Positions 10,351 through 21,531 of a stretch of 64,000 nucleotides of DNA are shown one piece after another. This DNA is from Cylindrotheca closterium (lineage: Eukaryota > Bacillariophyta > Bacillariophyceae > Bacillariales > Bacillariaceae), in assembly GCA_933822405.4 (NCBI GenBank), contig CAKOGP040001224.1, positions 313,825 to 377,824 of the forward strand, read 5' to 3'. The notes beneath the pieces are model-generated. The model was not told the origin of the DNA, made no database searches, and saw nothing but the letters and a program-made list of their open reading frames with translations. The position numbers and the translations under genes are program-made. Within the stretch, counting starts at the first letter, position 1; each line of letters opens with the position of its first letter.

Positions 10351-10877
10351 TTAATAGCCCGATCGGTGAAATATTCCCATCGCTCTTCTTTTGTCAAGGT
10401 AGCAGGGTCAACCTTCTTCTTCTTTGGCTTCTCTTCCTCTTCCTCCTCCTCTTCTTCTTCTTCCTCGGCCTCAGGCTCTGGTGCGGGCTCTTCTTCTTCT
10501 TCCTCCTCTTCCTCGGCACCGCCAGATTGCTCAATGGCAGCATTCACAGCCTCTTCGATATCTTCAGCGGTTACTCCTTCGTCTTCCTCCTCTTCTTCTT
10601 CCTCTTCCGCGGCAGGATTCTTTGCTGCCTTAAGAGCTTCCTTGGCTGCCAATCGCTTTTCTCGCTCGGCTTCTACTCTTTTGACTTCGGTATCGGGATC
10701 CCAGTAAAGTCCAACGGACTGTTTGATATCATCGTTGAGGGCTCCCCAGATGATCCAGGTAAACACGACAGCTCCTGGAATTCCCCAGACGCCATGTGGA
10801 GGGACTTTACGCCCAGAGATTGCGGCCGATGCAAATCTCTTTGAAGTGTTTGCAAAGATTCGACTGTAGATACTCAT
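10275..10877 (-). CDS. Probable mitochondrial single-pass protein with long acidic tail
   Basis: 200 residues, ATG at 10875-10877. The N-terminus 'MSIYSRIFANTSKRFASAA' is Ser/Arg/Ala-rich without acidic residues, typical of a mitochondrial presequence. 'VWGIPGAVVFTWIIWGAL' (about residues 30-47) is one membrane segment. A Lys/Arg/Glu helix follows, then three Glu runs (about 92-100, 122-131, 136-149) and a final run of about 17 Asp. 'KEERWEYFTDRAINPG' near the end is an ordered island between acidic tracts. This layout resembles small inner-membrane respiratory-chain accessory subunits, but I recognise no specific one. It is divergent from the glycosyltransferase gene at 11210. Confidence 0.75.
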   Translation of the reverse strand: MSIYSRIFANTSKRFASAAISGRKVPPHGVWGIPGAVVFTWIIWGALNDDIKQSVGLYWDPDTEVKRVEAEREKRLAAKEALKAAKNPAAEEEEEEEEDEGVTAEDIEEAVNAAIEQSGGAEEEEEEEEEPAPEPEAEEEEEEEEEEEEKPKKKKVDPATLTKEERWEYFTDRAINPGDDDDDDDDDDDDDDDDDDEDDE

Positions 10878-11209
10878 CTTGATAAGTCTTAGTGAGAGCG
10901 ATGACTACAGTACTTTCGGCCATTGCCGGTCTGCTGTTTCTCCTCCACCATCGGCGTTTTCGGTTACTACGTAAGCTTGCAGTAAGAGTTCACACTACGA
11001 CGTTCGAAGTACGTACACCCACGCGCATGCTGTGCAGATCAAAGATTTTCGAACTCGGCTGATCGTGGGGAGATCTATTCTTCTATAATAACGAGGGGAA
11101 CGTTCGCAAGGCATTCCCCCATTCATCGGAGGCACAAAAACAAAAATCATCAACGACCAAAGCAACAAGAAATATCATGCTGATGGTGACAAACATGTAA
11201 TTGTTGAAA
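10878..11209. promoter_or_regulatory. Probable bidirectional promoter
   Basis: 332 bp between two divergent starts (mitochondrial acidic protein on -, glycosyltransferase on +). Contains CG-rich and palindromic pieces such as ACGCGCATGC at about 11021. No TATA box stands out. Confidence 0.4.
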
Positions 11210-12908
11210 ATGACGAAGGGAAAGGAAACTAGAACTCGACGGTGTTTACTAATAGTTTTAGTGGTGTTGGTGTTCGGCCTTGCTGGGCCGTTACGAGCAA
11301 GCTTGGCTACCACCAATACCACAATATCTATATGGATTGACGAGACTTCATTGCTACCAACCATTTCAGCGGAGTCCAATTCAACTACAAATGAGGAGAG
11401 ACAAATGGGCAATGTGATTACTGATAGCCAGTCCGTTGGGACAAATGTGACCGCACCAATCACTACCGTTGCATATTTAGTGTCTGTCACTGGATGCACT
11501 AAGAGTTTTGCCACCAAGATTTACGATTTTGGAGCCGTCTTGAAGAAGTCTATCGATTTGAACTCCTTCCCACTCCATCCCAGATCTCGATATGGAAGTA
11601 AAACCTTTGTCCTTGTGACTCCCGAGACGAAGACAACCAAGTGTGTCAAGCATCTGAAACGGGCTGGTTTCCAACCATATTCCGTCAAATTCCCAGTCAA
11701 GTTCAGTGAAATTCAACAGGTGGAGGGTGCCAAGATCTTTCGAAAAAACATTCGTAGCGATGGATGTTGTGGAGAGAAGGAGTTGATCAAGTTGCATGCC
11801 TATAGCATGACGGACTTTCCCGTAGCAATTCATCTTGATTTGGATACTCTTGTAGTAAATCCATTGGACCCGGTGATTGATGCCATGGTGTTGCCACCGG
11901 ACAATCCAACTGGGCGAGACGCTCGAGAACTTCTCTTTGCTCCCGAGTTACCGGAATCCAACACCAGCTTTCGCTATCCTAGAATGGCGACACCCACCTA
12001 CAAGGCATCGGTTCCTCTCGACAAGCTGGACGTTCAGGCGTACTACACCAGGGATTACAACATGCTGAAACGAGGCAAAGGACTAAAGGTTGGCCTTCAG
12101 GGTGGATTTATTATGGTGAAACCGAATCTTACTACCCTCGAGACACTTGTGAATATGGTGAGGTCGGGAAAGTATTACAATGCCAAAGGGGGGAGGCAAG
12201 GAGGGTGGTTTAGGTAAGAACCAACATGTCACAGCTTCCATTACCGCTGAAAAATCGACTCACCTTGTATCTATTAAAAAATACATAGAAGTGGATATTT
12301 TTCGCACATATGGGGATCCATGACCATTCAAGGACTGCTGGCTTACTACTACAGCGATGTCGCACATGATACGAGCATTGAACTGAACCGATGTCGATTC
12401 AATCAGATTGCCGAAAACCCTCGGCGGTCATCCTTCGACAAACGAGGAAAGTATCCAAGGGGCACACCAATTTCTGTTGATGCTGATTATAAGGATATGG
12501 ATTGTCGTGATCGACCAGGTTCCGACTGCGATGATGTACAGTGCCAAAAATGGCCGTTGGAAGAAACTTTCATTTTCCATTTCACATACGTAAGTTTGGT
12601 GTTGGAGCAAGAGCAACTACATTCAGCATTTGGCATTTCTCACCCTAATCCGTTTGCATTCTTTCGGACAGTGTAAGACTCCTACGAAATGTGGGGATAT
12701 ATCCTATAATGAAACATACAAAGACCATCAGTGCAATTTGATGTACCGAAAGTGGTTTGATGTGCGAAAATTAGTATCTGGTGATAAACATGATAGAATC
12801 GCTACCGGAACATATTATCCTGATCATTATCGAGGGTATTGCCGTGAAAAAGGAAAGTACATATCTATTCCATCGCTGGACAAGGCAAGCAATGGTGGCA
12901 GACAGTAG
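11210..12908 (+). CDS. GT8/glycogenin-like glycosyltransferase, type II membrane (3 exons)
   Basis: Exons 11210-12213, 12289-12589 and 12672-12908; 513 residues. Introns of 75 and 82 bp are GT-AG and all junctions keep frame: 'WF'-'RSGYFS' and 'FHFTY'-'CKTPTKC'. The start is the first ATG; the frame opens at a TTG at 11201. A basic N-terminus plus 'CLLIVLVVLVFGLAG' is a signal anchor, giving Golgi/ER type II topology. 'VAYLVSVTGCTKSFA' opens the nucleotide-sugar domain; 'AIHLDLDTLVVNP' contains the D-x-D metal/donor motif; 'GLQGGFIMVKPN' is the second GT8-type signature. The C-terminal part is Cys-rich. The donor and acceptor sugars cannot be told. Confidence 0.85.
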
Positions 12909-12951
12909 ATGGCAATGAGGTTACAAGACAGCTACCAGCTTATTCTGGTAT

Positions 12952-14575
12952 CTACATGCTTGCCCCGAATCCTCGCTTTGCACTGGATGCAAATTGTATC
13001 GGGCTAGCTCTCTTTGTGCCCGCTGTTTGGCTTCCAAAGACTGGCACTGAACCGTCAGATTCGGATCCTGAAACAGGAGGACTTCCAGCCGCTAGTCGAT
13101 TGTGAGACTCTTTCCTCCGATTTTGTATCCTTCTTTGACTACGAAAAGCATGGGCGACTTTTTTTCTGGCCACAATATCAGATACCTCGATGAAATCAGC
13201 GTAATAAATCTCGAGAAAGTGCCCACCATTCGCTTGAACTTCTTTTACCACTTTCTCGGCAATTGCTGTCTTTTCGTGCTTACTAGCTTGCTCGTAGTCA
13301 TTTTGATAGGACAGAACAAGGTGACGATATCGGAGGTTTCCTACGTGATCTTGACATCGCTTTTGCCTTCCCAACAACACATCAAACCGCCCCGGAATAA
13401 TGACGACGAGTTCCTTTGGGGTCGGTTGCTGCTCTTGCTCTAGTCGCTTTGTAAAACCTTCTTCTGCAAGTGGGAGGATCGTCCCATCATCTGTAATTGG
13501 TAGCGCCTCTCGCGGGATTCCGAATGTCAACAGAGAGTAAATGCACTCTTTTGCAGATCCTGAATTGACAGCGACAACAGTCGTTAGCAACAACAAGCAA
13601 CTAGTTCAAATATCGATTGAGGGTAGGACCACTTACCATAATGGGATCGACACCTGACTGTCAAAAAAGTTCCAACTGCAGAAAGGATCAATCGAAGGAT
13701 TGGGCGCACTCGCGGGTTGTCATAGCAAATATGGAAGCTGACAAAGCAGTTAGGAAGGCTCTTCTTCATGTCATTCAGAGCAACCCATAACTTTGGGTCT
13801 GGCATGATATTGGAACCGACGTTATAGAAAATTAGCACCATGCCATTTTTCCGTGACTCTTCGTCTCTCAACATTGTAAAAATGGACCAAAACAACAAGC
13901 GAAACCTGCTTTCGTAGGTCTGCTCCTCCTCGTGGGGTGTCCAGAAAAGAACAATTCTTCCTGATCGGTCCCTGTGTTGCAACCATCTAGTTTGACAAAA
14001 CTTCCACTCTTCTTGCTTAAGATCATGCAGCATGATATCTCTTCCAAGCTTTTCTTCGCCAAACAGCTTCTTTTTAACTTCAAAATGGGAAACGAAGGTT
14101 GCTGCAGCCTTCTTTGCGTTCAACTTCTTATCAGAGCGAAGAAACAACAATCGAAGATCCTTGTTCAGAGCTGTTGGTTACAGATAAGATAGAATGCAAC
14201 TGTAAGATAATTGTTATGAAGAATTTCTTCGTTCTATCGTGTCTGCCGAAACTTACCAAAATCTGGAGAAATTTCCTTTGCTTGTAGATAGGCCTCCTTT
14301 TTCTTAATCTTGCATATTTCGTTTTCCATTTGCGATAGCTTTTCCTCCATGATTATCGGATCTTCTTGAATTTCTGAGACACCGTGTATGTCATGGATTG
14401 CTGACTGCTGCTCATCAAAGGTTATCGACTTAAGAGCACGGGCAAGCAAGTCTTCATGAGCTTCGTCAATAGGTCCCGTTTCAAGAGATTCAAATGAGTC
14501 TAGTCCACATTCCTCTGTTTCGGAGGTTTCATCTTCGCTGCTCCAGCTCATTATATCCATTTCGTTATCGTCCAT
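12952..14575 (-). CDS. CRAL-TRIO lipid-binding protein with C-terminal DUF6824 domain (3 exons)
   Basis: Exons 14575-14257, 14170-13637 and 13559-12952; 486 residues; introns 86 and 77 bp with GTAAGT donors. Junctions give 'SPDF-A-LNKDLRLLFLRSD' and 'CRSHYG-SAKECIYSLLTF'. Order: acidic N-terminus with an 'RALKSITFDEQQSAIHDIHG' motif (about residues 46-65), Sec14/CRAL-TRIO domain about 107-330 ('SGRIVLFWTP', 'GMVLIFYNVG'), then a DUF6824 domain about 345-440 ('FDVLLGRQKRCQDHVGNLR', 'EVSDIVARKKVAHAFRSQR'). CRAL-TRIO domains bind small lipophilic ligands; DUF6824 is a domain common in diatoms with no known function. The combination is recurrent in diatoms. No membrane segment or targeting signal is visible. 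Confidence 0.85.
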
Positions 14576-15447
14576 TATCAAATATTTCTCTCCTTCAAGT
14601 GTGTGCTCTCGTTCTATGTTTGTATAGTATCCTACAGGGGTTCTGAAGTGGTGTAATTGTGTCAGTGTTTGCCATCTTCCATTCTTTCTCACTTTTATTT
14701 GGAACTATGACAGACGGCTCTTGCTCAATAAAATCAAACCTTAAATGGAGACGACCAATGACTCTTGCACGATAAATGTTAATGCAACATGAAAATTTCA
14801 TCCAATTAACGACCACATGTTACCCCAATCGAAGAGTCGAGTCAGTCAGACTATTGTCGATTTTGCGTTCGTTCTCGCATCTCATCTCCGCAGGTTGGTT
14901 GTATGTAACATCATTGCAATTCATGTGAACTTTGCGATAACGTTAGCGAGCCTTCGTCGGTCTGCATCGATTTCGATGGCAAAGAAATATTAAGAAAAGG
15001 AAACCTCATTGATGCAACAAGCTGCTGGTGGCTAGCTAGTACTATAGTAACTACTGCGGCTCCTAGTAGGACTACTAGTAGCCGCTACTAGCTACTAGTG
15101 CTACCCACTACTAGCTTGTTTGTCTTCTTCTAGACGAGTCTCCAGAATCTGTACTTGACTAGATCTAGCTCTCTACGTAGGCTATGAAAAGCAAATCCCT
15201 TGGATGTTTGAGATTTTACTACGGTAGACTTGGTTGCCCTGCTTCCATTTGGATGGCAATATTACCATCGTCGTGTTCAATCAACAGTTGCCTACCGGTA
15301 CTTTTGTGGGCAGATTTAGTCGCAAAAGTTTAAAATTAAATCGGTTTAGTCAGTCTTTGGCCAGATCAAAGAAACGAAAAACGAGCGAACGGCACCATCA
15401 ACTTTGCTTCGGAGGCGACAACAGCGGTACTATAATATAACCACAAG
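14576..15447. other. 870-bp bidirectional intergenic region with CTAG/ACTAGT cluster
   Basis: Between divergent starts of the CRAL-TRIO gene (-) and the LRR gene (+). AGTCAGTC occurs at about 14841. From 15031 to 15180 there is a dense cluster of CTAG, ACTAGT and GTAGCTAGTA-like palindromes. No protein or RNA gene is seen. Confidence 0.5.
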
Positions 15448-17699
15448 ATGGAGGATGACGATAATCCATCAGTGATTGATGAATTGGCAGAAGACCTTGG
15501 ATTTGGTGATTATTTGGGAGAGGATATCGATGACTATAACGAATCCTCCGAAGAGTATGATCACGATCAACTTCCTGATGTGGAATCGTATAGGGCGCAA
15601 ATGGGTCATGACGGAAAGCCAGCTTCGTTAAAGAAAAGCATATGTATTGCAGTATGCAGTTTTGTGATTCTTACCACAATTATCGCGGTAGTCGTCTCTG
15701 TACTAATGAATAATGAAGAACCAGAAGTTGTTCGTTTTGAAGATGATATGAACAATGAGGGCAATACCGACAATTGGAACAAGGGCGAGACGCAGCGCTT
15801 TTTGCAAATTCGGGAATATGTGACAACGATTCGGGGAATTTCCACCTTTGATTCCGTCCAAGCGCAGAATGGAGTACAAAGTCCCCAATACTTGGCGGCT
15901 CAATGGATGGCACATGGAGACGGAATGAACATGCCAGTTCCGGTCGACGAACCAAATTTACAATTTGATGAACGATACGCTATGACAGTATTTTACTTTG
16001 CCACTGGAGGTCCTACTTGGACCGCCCAGTTGAATTTTTTGTCAAGTGGACACATTTGTTCTTGGAATGAAATAGTTGAAGCATTTGATGGATTTGCTGA
16101 GCTACGGTACGGTCTTTCGGAATGTCCAGAAGCTTCTGATATGTTCCCTCGAGCATTGATCATCTGTAAGTTGCATCTTTTTATGCTTTATCGGTTGTAT
16201 TGTCGACGCCCGGAACGATTCATTAACCTTTTTCTTTCTCCACTCCCAAAGCTGAAAGTAACAACATGACAGGAACACTACCGGACGAAATTCGCGGCTT
16301 AGAACGGTTGGAGATCTTGCATTTGGCGAATAATCCATCGATTACTGGGACCATCCCTGATGGATTCCGTAGAATGTCTGCGTTGCAGCAGTTCACCGTT
16401 ACCTTTTGCTCACTGACAGGTAGCATACCACCATTCATTTCTGAATTGAGCACGGCGATGGAAGCCCTTGCATTGAGTGGTAACAAAATGGACGGTCAAC
16501 TTCCAGCAAGTCTTTCTGACATGACCAACTTGAAGGTGTTGGCTTTGGATCGAAACGAGTTCGAAGGCTCCATTGACCTTGTGGCTCCTCTCACAAAAAT
16601 CCAAAAGCTGTTTTTGGATAGGAATCAAATAACAGGAACCCTTTCTGATTCATGGATGGGGAACTTTGTCGACTTGGTGTCACTGGATTTGTCAGAAAAT
16701 CTTCTGGATGGTTCTCTGCCTCCCAACTTTTTCAACCAACCGAATAGTGCCAGTCTCAATGCCATTGATTTGCATGCCAACTCTTTCACTGGCAGCTTTC
16801 CATCTTCTCTGGATCAATCGGATACCAATACCGCCTTGAAATTCCTATCGCTGCATGAAAATCGCTTGACTGGAACCCTACCAAAATCCATCTTTACAAA
16901 GCTCCAAGCACTCGAACTGTTGGACGTGTCAAACAATCTGTTGGACGGCAGATTGGATGATGTTGCCGATTTCACGACCGGGACTACGGTTTCTCCTCTG
17001 CAGTTCTTGTACGCAGGAGGAAATGGATACTCACCGTCGCCCATCCCCAGCTGGATATCAGGATTCTCAAGCCTCAAAGAGCTAGTCCTACCGGAAGCAT
17101 CTTTGACCGGACAGCTTCCCGATTGGCTTTTTACGGACATGCCAAAATTACAGCATTTGGATTTACGTAAGTGACAAACGAATGACTGAATGAATGAATC
17201 CTTCACATCGCAATGACGATTCGATCCTGCATGATACTAACATTCCCTTCATCTTGACTAAAAACTACTACTAGAGGGAAATTCATTTTCAGGAGACCTT
17301 CCAAGCAGCATTGGACAAGCCAAGGAGTTGGTTGATATTTATCTAAAGGGCAATTCACTTTCAGGAGAACTTCCAGAGGAGATTAACCAATTGACACGAT
17401 TGCAACTGGTATTGTTGGAACAGAATGGCTTTACAGGAGACATGGCTGGGAAATTTTGCAACCCCAATAACCCCAGCAAGATGCTCAATGTCGTCAAGAT
17501 TTCCAACGGTGAAGAAAATGGGATCATCAAGACTCTGGTCATGGATTGTTCGGAAGAAAATCTAACTTGCGAATGTTGTACTAAATGCTGTGCTTCCGGA
17601 AATGATATTTGCAATACCGAAGTGGATTGGACAAACTTTCGACTCTATTGGAAACCACATTGGAATCATGGCTATTACGATAGCAACTTGAATTTCTAG
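15448..17699 (+). CDS. Type II membrane leucine-rich-repeat protein (3 exons)
   Basis: Exons 15448-16165, 16252-17166 and 17275-17699; 685 residues; introns 86 and 108 bp. Junctions: 'RALII-SESNNMTG' and 'LQHLDL-QGNSFSG'. Order: acidic cytosolic tail (1-60), one membrane segment about 64-87 ('ICIAVCSFVILTTIIAVVVS'), the diatom 'YAMTVFYFATGGPTW' motif about residue 180, then about 12 plant-type LRRs ('L-x-x-L-x-L-x-x-N-x-x-x-G-x-x-P') to about residue 620, and a Cys-rich cap with 'CECCTKCC'. It resembles the ectodomain of plant LRR receptor kinases but has no kinase domain. It probably faces outside the cell or the lumen as a recognition or adhesion protein. Ligand unknown. Confidence 0.9.
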
Positions 17700-18505
17700 G
17701 CTACTGGATGGGTACATGATGATATTGAGGATCCCAGATAACTCGATGATGTCCTTCTGTGAAAAAGGACTTTTGGTGTCACTACTATACTATTAGGATA
17801 TATATAATACACGATGAGCATAATATTGTTTTCTTTTATTGTGCATGCTGAGAGTGTGAGTGTACAGTAGGGGGGTCCATCATGTAGGGTCAAAGGAGCA
17901 TTATGTACATGTGCAAGGGACGATTGATTCTCAATCAGTTGTCAAATCTACTGTGAGAACAAAATCAAAATTCGCAGCGAACATTCTGAGTTTCGGCTCT
18001 TATTAGCATCGTTCATTACGTTCTTCTCAAGTGTCAATTGTCCTACACACGTGGTACTAATGGAACTAGACTAGCGAAACTAATGGAAACTGGAAACAAA
18101 CATCAGAAGAATCATTTCTTCATGGTGAGTTGTATGTTAGTATGTAAAGAGAAAGGTGTCAAGGGGTCAGCTGCGCTTCATTCTTGTTCGTACCTGTAGG
18201 TTCGCAATTTGCCATCTTGATTCTTCGTTCTGTGATGTACTTCACTATTTGACGAGCAGCTGGCAACCAAATCGCACCCATCGCACGTACGAAGGCAATC
18301 GAACCATGTGCCTGACGCGCACGGCCCGCGTTTGCTACGCATTTCTCCGTAGGAGAAGGGGAATAAACATTCGCCTTCTCCCAAAACGCGTGACATTGAC
18401 AGATTGACAATTGCGCTGTTCGAAAAGTCCATCTGACAATTTGTTCGATCACATCATCTTCCAGAGAGCATTGGGAACATTGCATGCACTCATAAACTGT
18501 TCTGA
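17700..18505. other. Intergenic region downstream of the LRR gene
   Basis: 806 bp. AT-rich 3' flank (a TATATATAATA run near 17800), then mixed sequence. A minus-strand frame at 18159-18554 has no homology that I recognise and I do not call it. No RNA gene seen. Confidence 0.4.
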
Positions 18506-19126
18506 ATGACCATACCGGTAGCAAACGCCACAGCCATGGAATCGATAATCCCAACAGCAGAAGACCTCTTTCTGATCGTCAAGGAAGCCAACAAGTCTTT
18601 TGAGAAAAAGGTTGTCTTTGACACCCATGTTATCAAATACGGTTCGGAATCCGAATTCGAACCGAATGAAGTCAGCACCCTCTGGTACACCAAGCCCGAA
18701 ATCACCGCCCTGCAAACACAAGTTCATCAAGCTCGTTCTGCCATTATTCGAGGCGAAATGACAGCACAAGACATTGAAAAAGAGGGTGATCTCCGAGGGC
18801 TGGAAGCCTATGTCAGTGTTTCACGTTTGACTCACAAACGCAAGGTCATTGCTCACGTGCTCGAGGCGCAAAAGACTATCAAGGGAAACAAGCTTGCCAA
18901 AATCTCTCATGACAGCACTACTTGGCATAAGAAGATTGCCCTCATTCATGCTCTCCAAGATTACTGTGATGTTCACGATCCATCACTGTCGCAAGGAATT
19001 CCGGAAATGCCGGGTTCCCCACCTCCCATGGCCAAGCTGCCTACTCTCAAGAGAAGACCTTCATCCTCTTCATTGTCTTCTTTGCACTCCAAGCGAGTCC
19101 GAAGACGTAGACTTTCTGCCGAGTGA
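18506..19126 (+). CDS. Unknown soluble protein of diatom type
   Basis: 206 residues, ATG at 18506; a second Met at codon 11 is an alternative start. The N-terminal ~70 residues contain 'TLWYTKPEITALQTQV', then 'ARSAIIRGEMTAQDIEKEGD' and 'DLRGLEAYVSVSRLTHKRK', with predicted helices to about residue 155. The C-terminus is Pro/Ser/Arg-rich with a basic 'SKRVRRRRLSAE' end that could be a nuclear signal. The 'E-x-D-L-R-G-L-E' block recalls small diatom-specific proteins of unknown function. No enzyme motif, signal peptide or membrane segment. Confidence 0.65.
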   Translation: MTIPVANATAMESIIPTAEDLFLIVKEANKSFEKKVVFDTHVIKYGSESEFEPNEVSTLWYTKPEITALQTQVHQARSAIIRGEMTAQDIEKEGDLRGLEAYVSVSRLTHKRKVIAHVLEAQKTIKGNKLAKISHDSTTWHKKIALIHALQDYCDVHDPSLSQGIPEMPGSPPPMAKLPTLKRRPSSSSLSSLHSKRVRRRRLSAE

Positions 19127-20580
19127 CCGCAGGAGCTGAATGATATGAAAACGAGTGCCTAAAGACGCACCTGATAGGACTCACTCACTCTCTGGATACC
19201 ATCATTCTGCGCAACCAACGAAATACTACTACCCCTCCAGAATGAAATGGATCATCCAAATATGTAGGACCAAGAGCAAGGTTCGAGACACTGTACAAAC
19301 GAAACTATCTACGTATATTTGTTCCAATGATGGAACAAGAGTGTCCTCGAACCACAAGGTCCTACAACCAACTGTACAAAGAAACATATAAAAAGGGAAG
19401 GCCCCCATCAGTAGGATTGGCCACCCGTTATCTATCCTGAAACCGAAACAATTTGATCAAGACCAATACTGCAACAGTGCACCGATACAATAATATAAAA
19501 GTTAATAGAACAAGATAAACCATTACTGCTACCGGTACTGTAGCTTACTACAAAGTTTGGGTGCGTTTATTCCATGGTCCCGAGTTTGTCCGGAAGAGGC
19601 TACTTGAAACATTGACGAGCCATTTTTGCCGCGCCGACCGGTCCAGTCCAAATACGCACTTCAAGACAAGATATGAAATAAAAAATAAAATGGATGGCAC
19701 AAACATCAGACCAAACTTAACGTGCTAACGTTGTGCTCCTGGCTCTCCTCGTAGAGAGAGCGTACTAGTGCGTTGATGTAGCTACTGTTGGACATGATAG
19801 ACGGTGATTGATATTGCTATTGGGGTGTATTTACGGGGGTCTGAAGCAGCTGTGAGTAGATGATGAATGATTGATCTTGGGCTGAATATTCGGCGATGAC
19901 CGTTGGCCTTCGATCGCTCTAATACATCTGCTCGGGACTCGGCAGTCCAGTCAGTCACGTTACGTCCCCTCTTCTTCTATTTAGGCGACTCTGTTGTAAC
20001 GTCTCATCTTGGTCTGTTTTCACCTCCCTCTTCTTGATGAATGGCTGCTGGCACCGAACAAGGTAGCCGAAGAAAAATCGCCATCTAACCCTCAATTGCA
20101 AATCGGGCTGCAGGATCCTCTCCAACGTCCAGGTTGCTGGCTAGCTGCTTCAAGCGTCTGACAGTTGCGTCCAGGTCCAATGTTTGACTAGGTGCTTCGC
20201 GGTACGACGGTCAGAACGGGAGGATCAGTCCTCATCTTAGTCGTTGTACACACGTATTTTGGGGGGGTATGGGGGTTGCTATATCGGGTCCTTCGTCTTT
20301 GGGGCTTCCTGTTCCTGCTACTCTGCCAGTCATGACTTGTACTGCATGCTGCGACATGGAGTAGTTTGTCGATGGCGGCTTTTTGTTGGGTCAACTGGTA
20401 CTATGGTCTGCTGCGACAGATCGTCGTAACTTATTGGGTCTGGGGCTTGGGTCCACCTGGTTGGGGCTATCTGGGGGCTATCGTGGGTCATCTTTGGGTC
20501 AACGTTGGGGCTTTCGAGGTGTATACTGTCTGTAGGTTTGGTTTGTTTTGGGTCTATTCTTTTGTTCTTTTTAGCTGTGT
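19127..20580. other. Intergenic / possible 3' end of a retroelement
   Basis: No gene supported. From about 20230 the plus strand becomes strongly G/T-rich, continuous with the retroelement-like frame at 20581-21520. A TACCGGTACTGTA palindrome lies at about 19530. The stretch from TGTTGGACATGA (about 19786) to a pyrimidine tract (CACCTCCCTCTTCTT, about 20020-20034) has the ends expected of a small LTR next to a polypurine tract on the minus strand. I cannot show a second LTR copy, so this is only a suggestion. Confidence 0.3.
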
Positions 20581-21521
20581 TTATCGTTTGTGTCGCGCTC
20601 GTTTGTGTGCTCTACCTGGTGGTGTTGACTTGGGTGTGATGTTGGCCACTTTTAGTTTCATCTGTGTTGCCGCCTCTCTCACTTTTTCCCACACCACGTC
20701 CGGTATTTTGTAGTCTCGTTCAAAATCGAAAGGTCCGTACACGCCGTCTTCGATGATGTTGACCTCTTTCTGGTACCAGGCGTATTTGTGTGGGCTCTTG
20801 TTTAGCACCTGGTCTACTTTGCTGGGTCTGATGGGTACTGTTGGGCCGTATGTTGTCTCGTCGGTAAATTCTTTGATTAGGGGCCAAAAGGGGCTGGTCA
20901 TTGGGGGGCCTTGCTTTGTAGCGGTGGGTTTTGGTATGTACCACTTGCAGTGATACTGTCCTTTTGTTCTTGCTAGTTTCTCGTTGGTCTCCTCCATGTC
21001 GATTTGTATCACGTACCAGTTGTTCCACCCTGATGTGTCGTCTTGATGGGCTATGACGTATAATTTGTCCTTGGATTGTGTGGTTCGTTCGTATACGCTC
21101 TGTAGATTGAGTTCTTCTGTGATGGTTTCTGTGGTATGGACTTGTCTGGTTTGGTTGGCTCCTTCTGTATCTGTTGGTGGTACGTCTCTGTTAATCGGTC
21201 GAGGCTGCGTGCGTTGGATAGCGTCTAGTATGGATGGTGTAGGGGTGTCGTCTTCCTCTTCGTCTGATGAATCTTCCGTTGGCTCAACTTCTTCGTCCCA
21301 AAGGTCTTTGATTGGCTCGAATGCGTTTTCTGTGTCTGTCGGTGTTGTCGCGTATTTACCAAAGTCAACCAGTCCTAGATTCATTTCCAGGGGGCTGTGT
21401 GCTAGCGGGCTCCTCATGTTTGCTAGTCTTGTATCTGGTGTGTCCACTCGTTTGTGAAGTATTATTGTTGATGGGATCTTGTGCATTCTGAATGCTGATT
21501 CTTTGATTGGGGTCGATCCTC
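20581..21521 (-). mobile_element. C-terminal part of a retroelement-like polyprotein, truncated by assembly gap
   Basis: The minus-strand frame is open from the N gap at 21522 to a stop at 20581 (about 313 codons). It carries an acidic Pro/Thr-rich spacer and then a compact domain ('SGWNNWYVIQIDMEETNEK', 'CKWYIPKP', 'VYGPFDFERDYKIPDVVW') and a basic tail ('RAHKRARHKR'). I associate this with C-terminal domains of diatom retrotransposon polyproteins, but no reverse transcriptase or integrase motif is visible. The coding strand is C/A-rich and G-poor, unlike the neighbouring genes, which supports a transposon origin. The N-terminal part is missing in the gap. Confidence 0.5.
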
Positions 21522-21531
21522 NNNNNNNNNN
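21522..21531. other. Assembly gap (10 N)
   Basis: Ten unknown bases. The sequence left of it is G/T-skewed transposon-like DNA; to the right it is ordinary intergenic sequence with TACCGGTACC palindromes. The gap therefore probably hides a larger unassembled repeat, not 10 bases. Confidence 0.99.

Noticed and set aside
10255..10707. Poly-Ser plus-strand frame
   Set aside because: Produced by reading the poly-Asp/poly-Glu codons of the mitochondrial protein on the other strand.
18159..18554. 131-aa minus-strand frame overlapping the start of the 206-aa gene
   Set aside because: No conserved-looking motif and overlaps the better supported plus-strand gene.
19786..20021. LTR for the retroelement-like fragment
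   Set aside because: TG...CA ends and an adjacent pyrimidine tract are present, but without a second copy or a clear target-site duplication I do not list it as an LTR.
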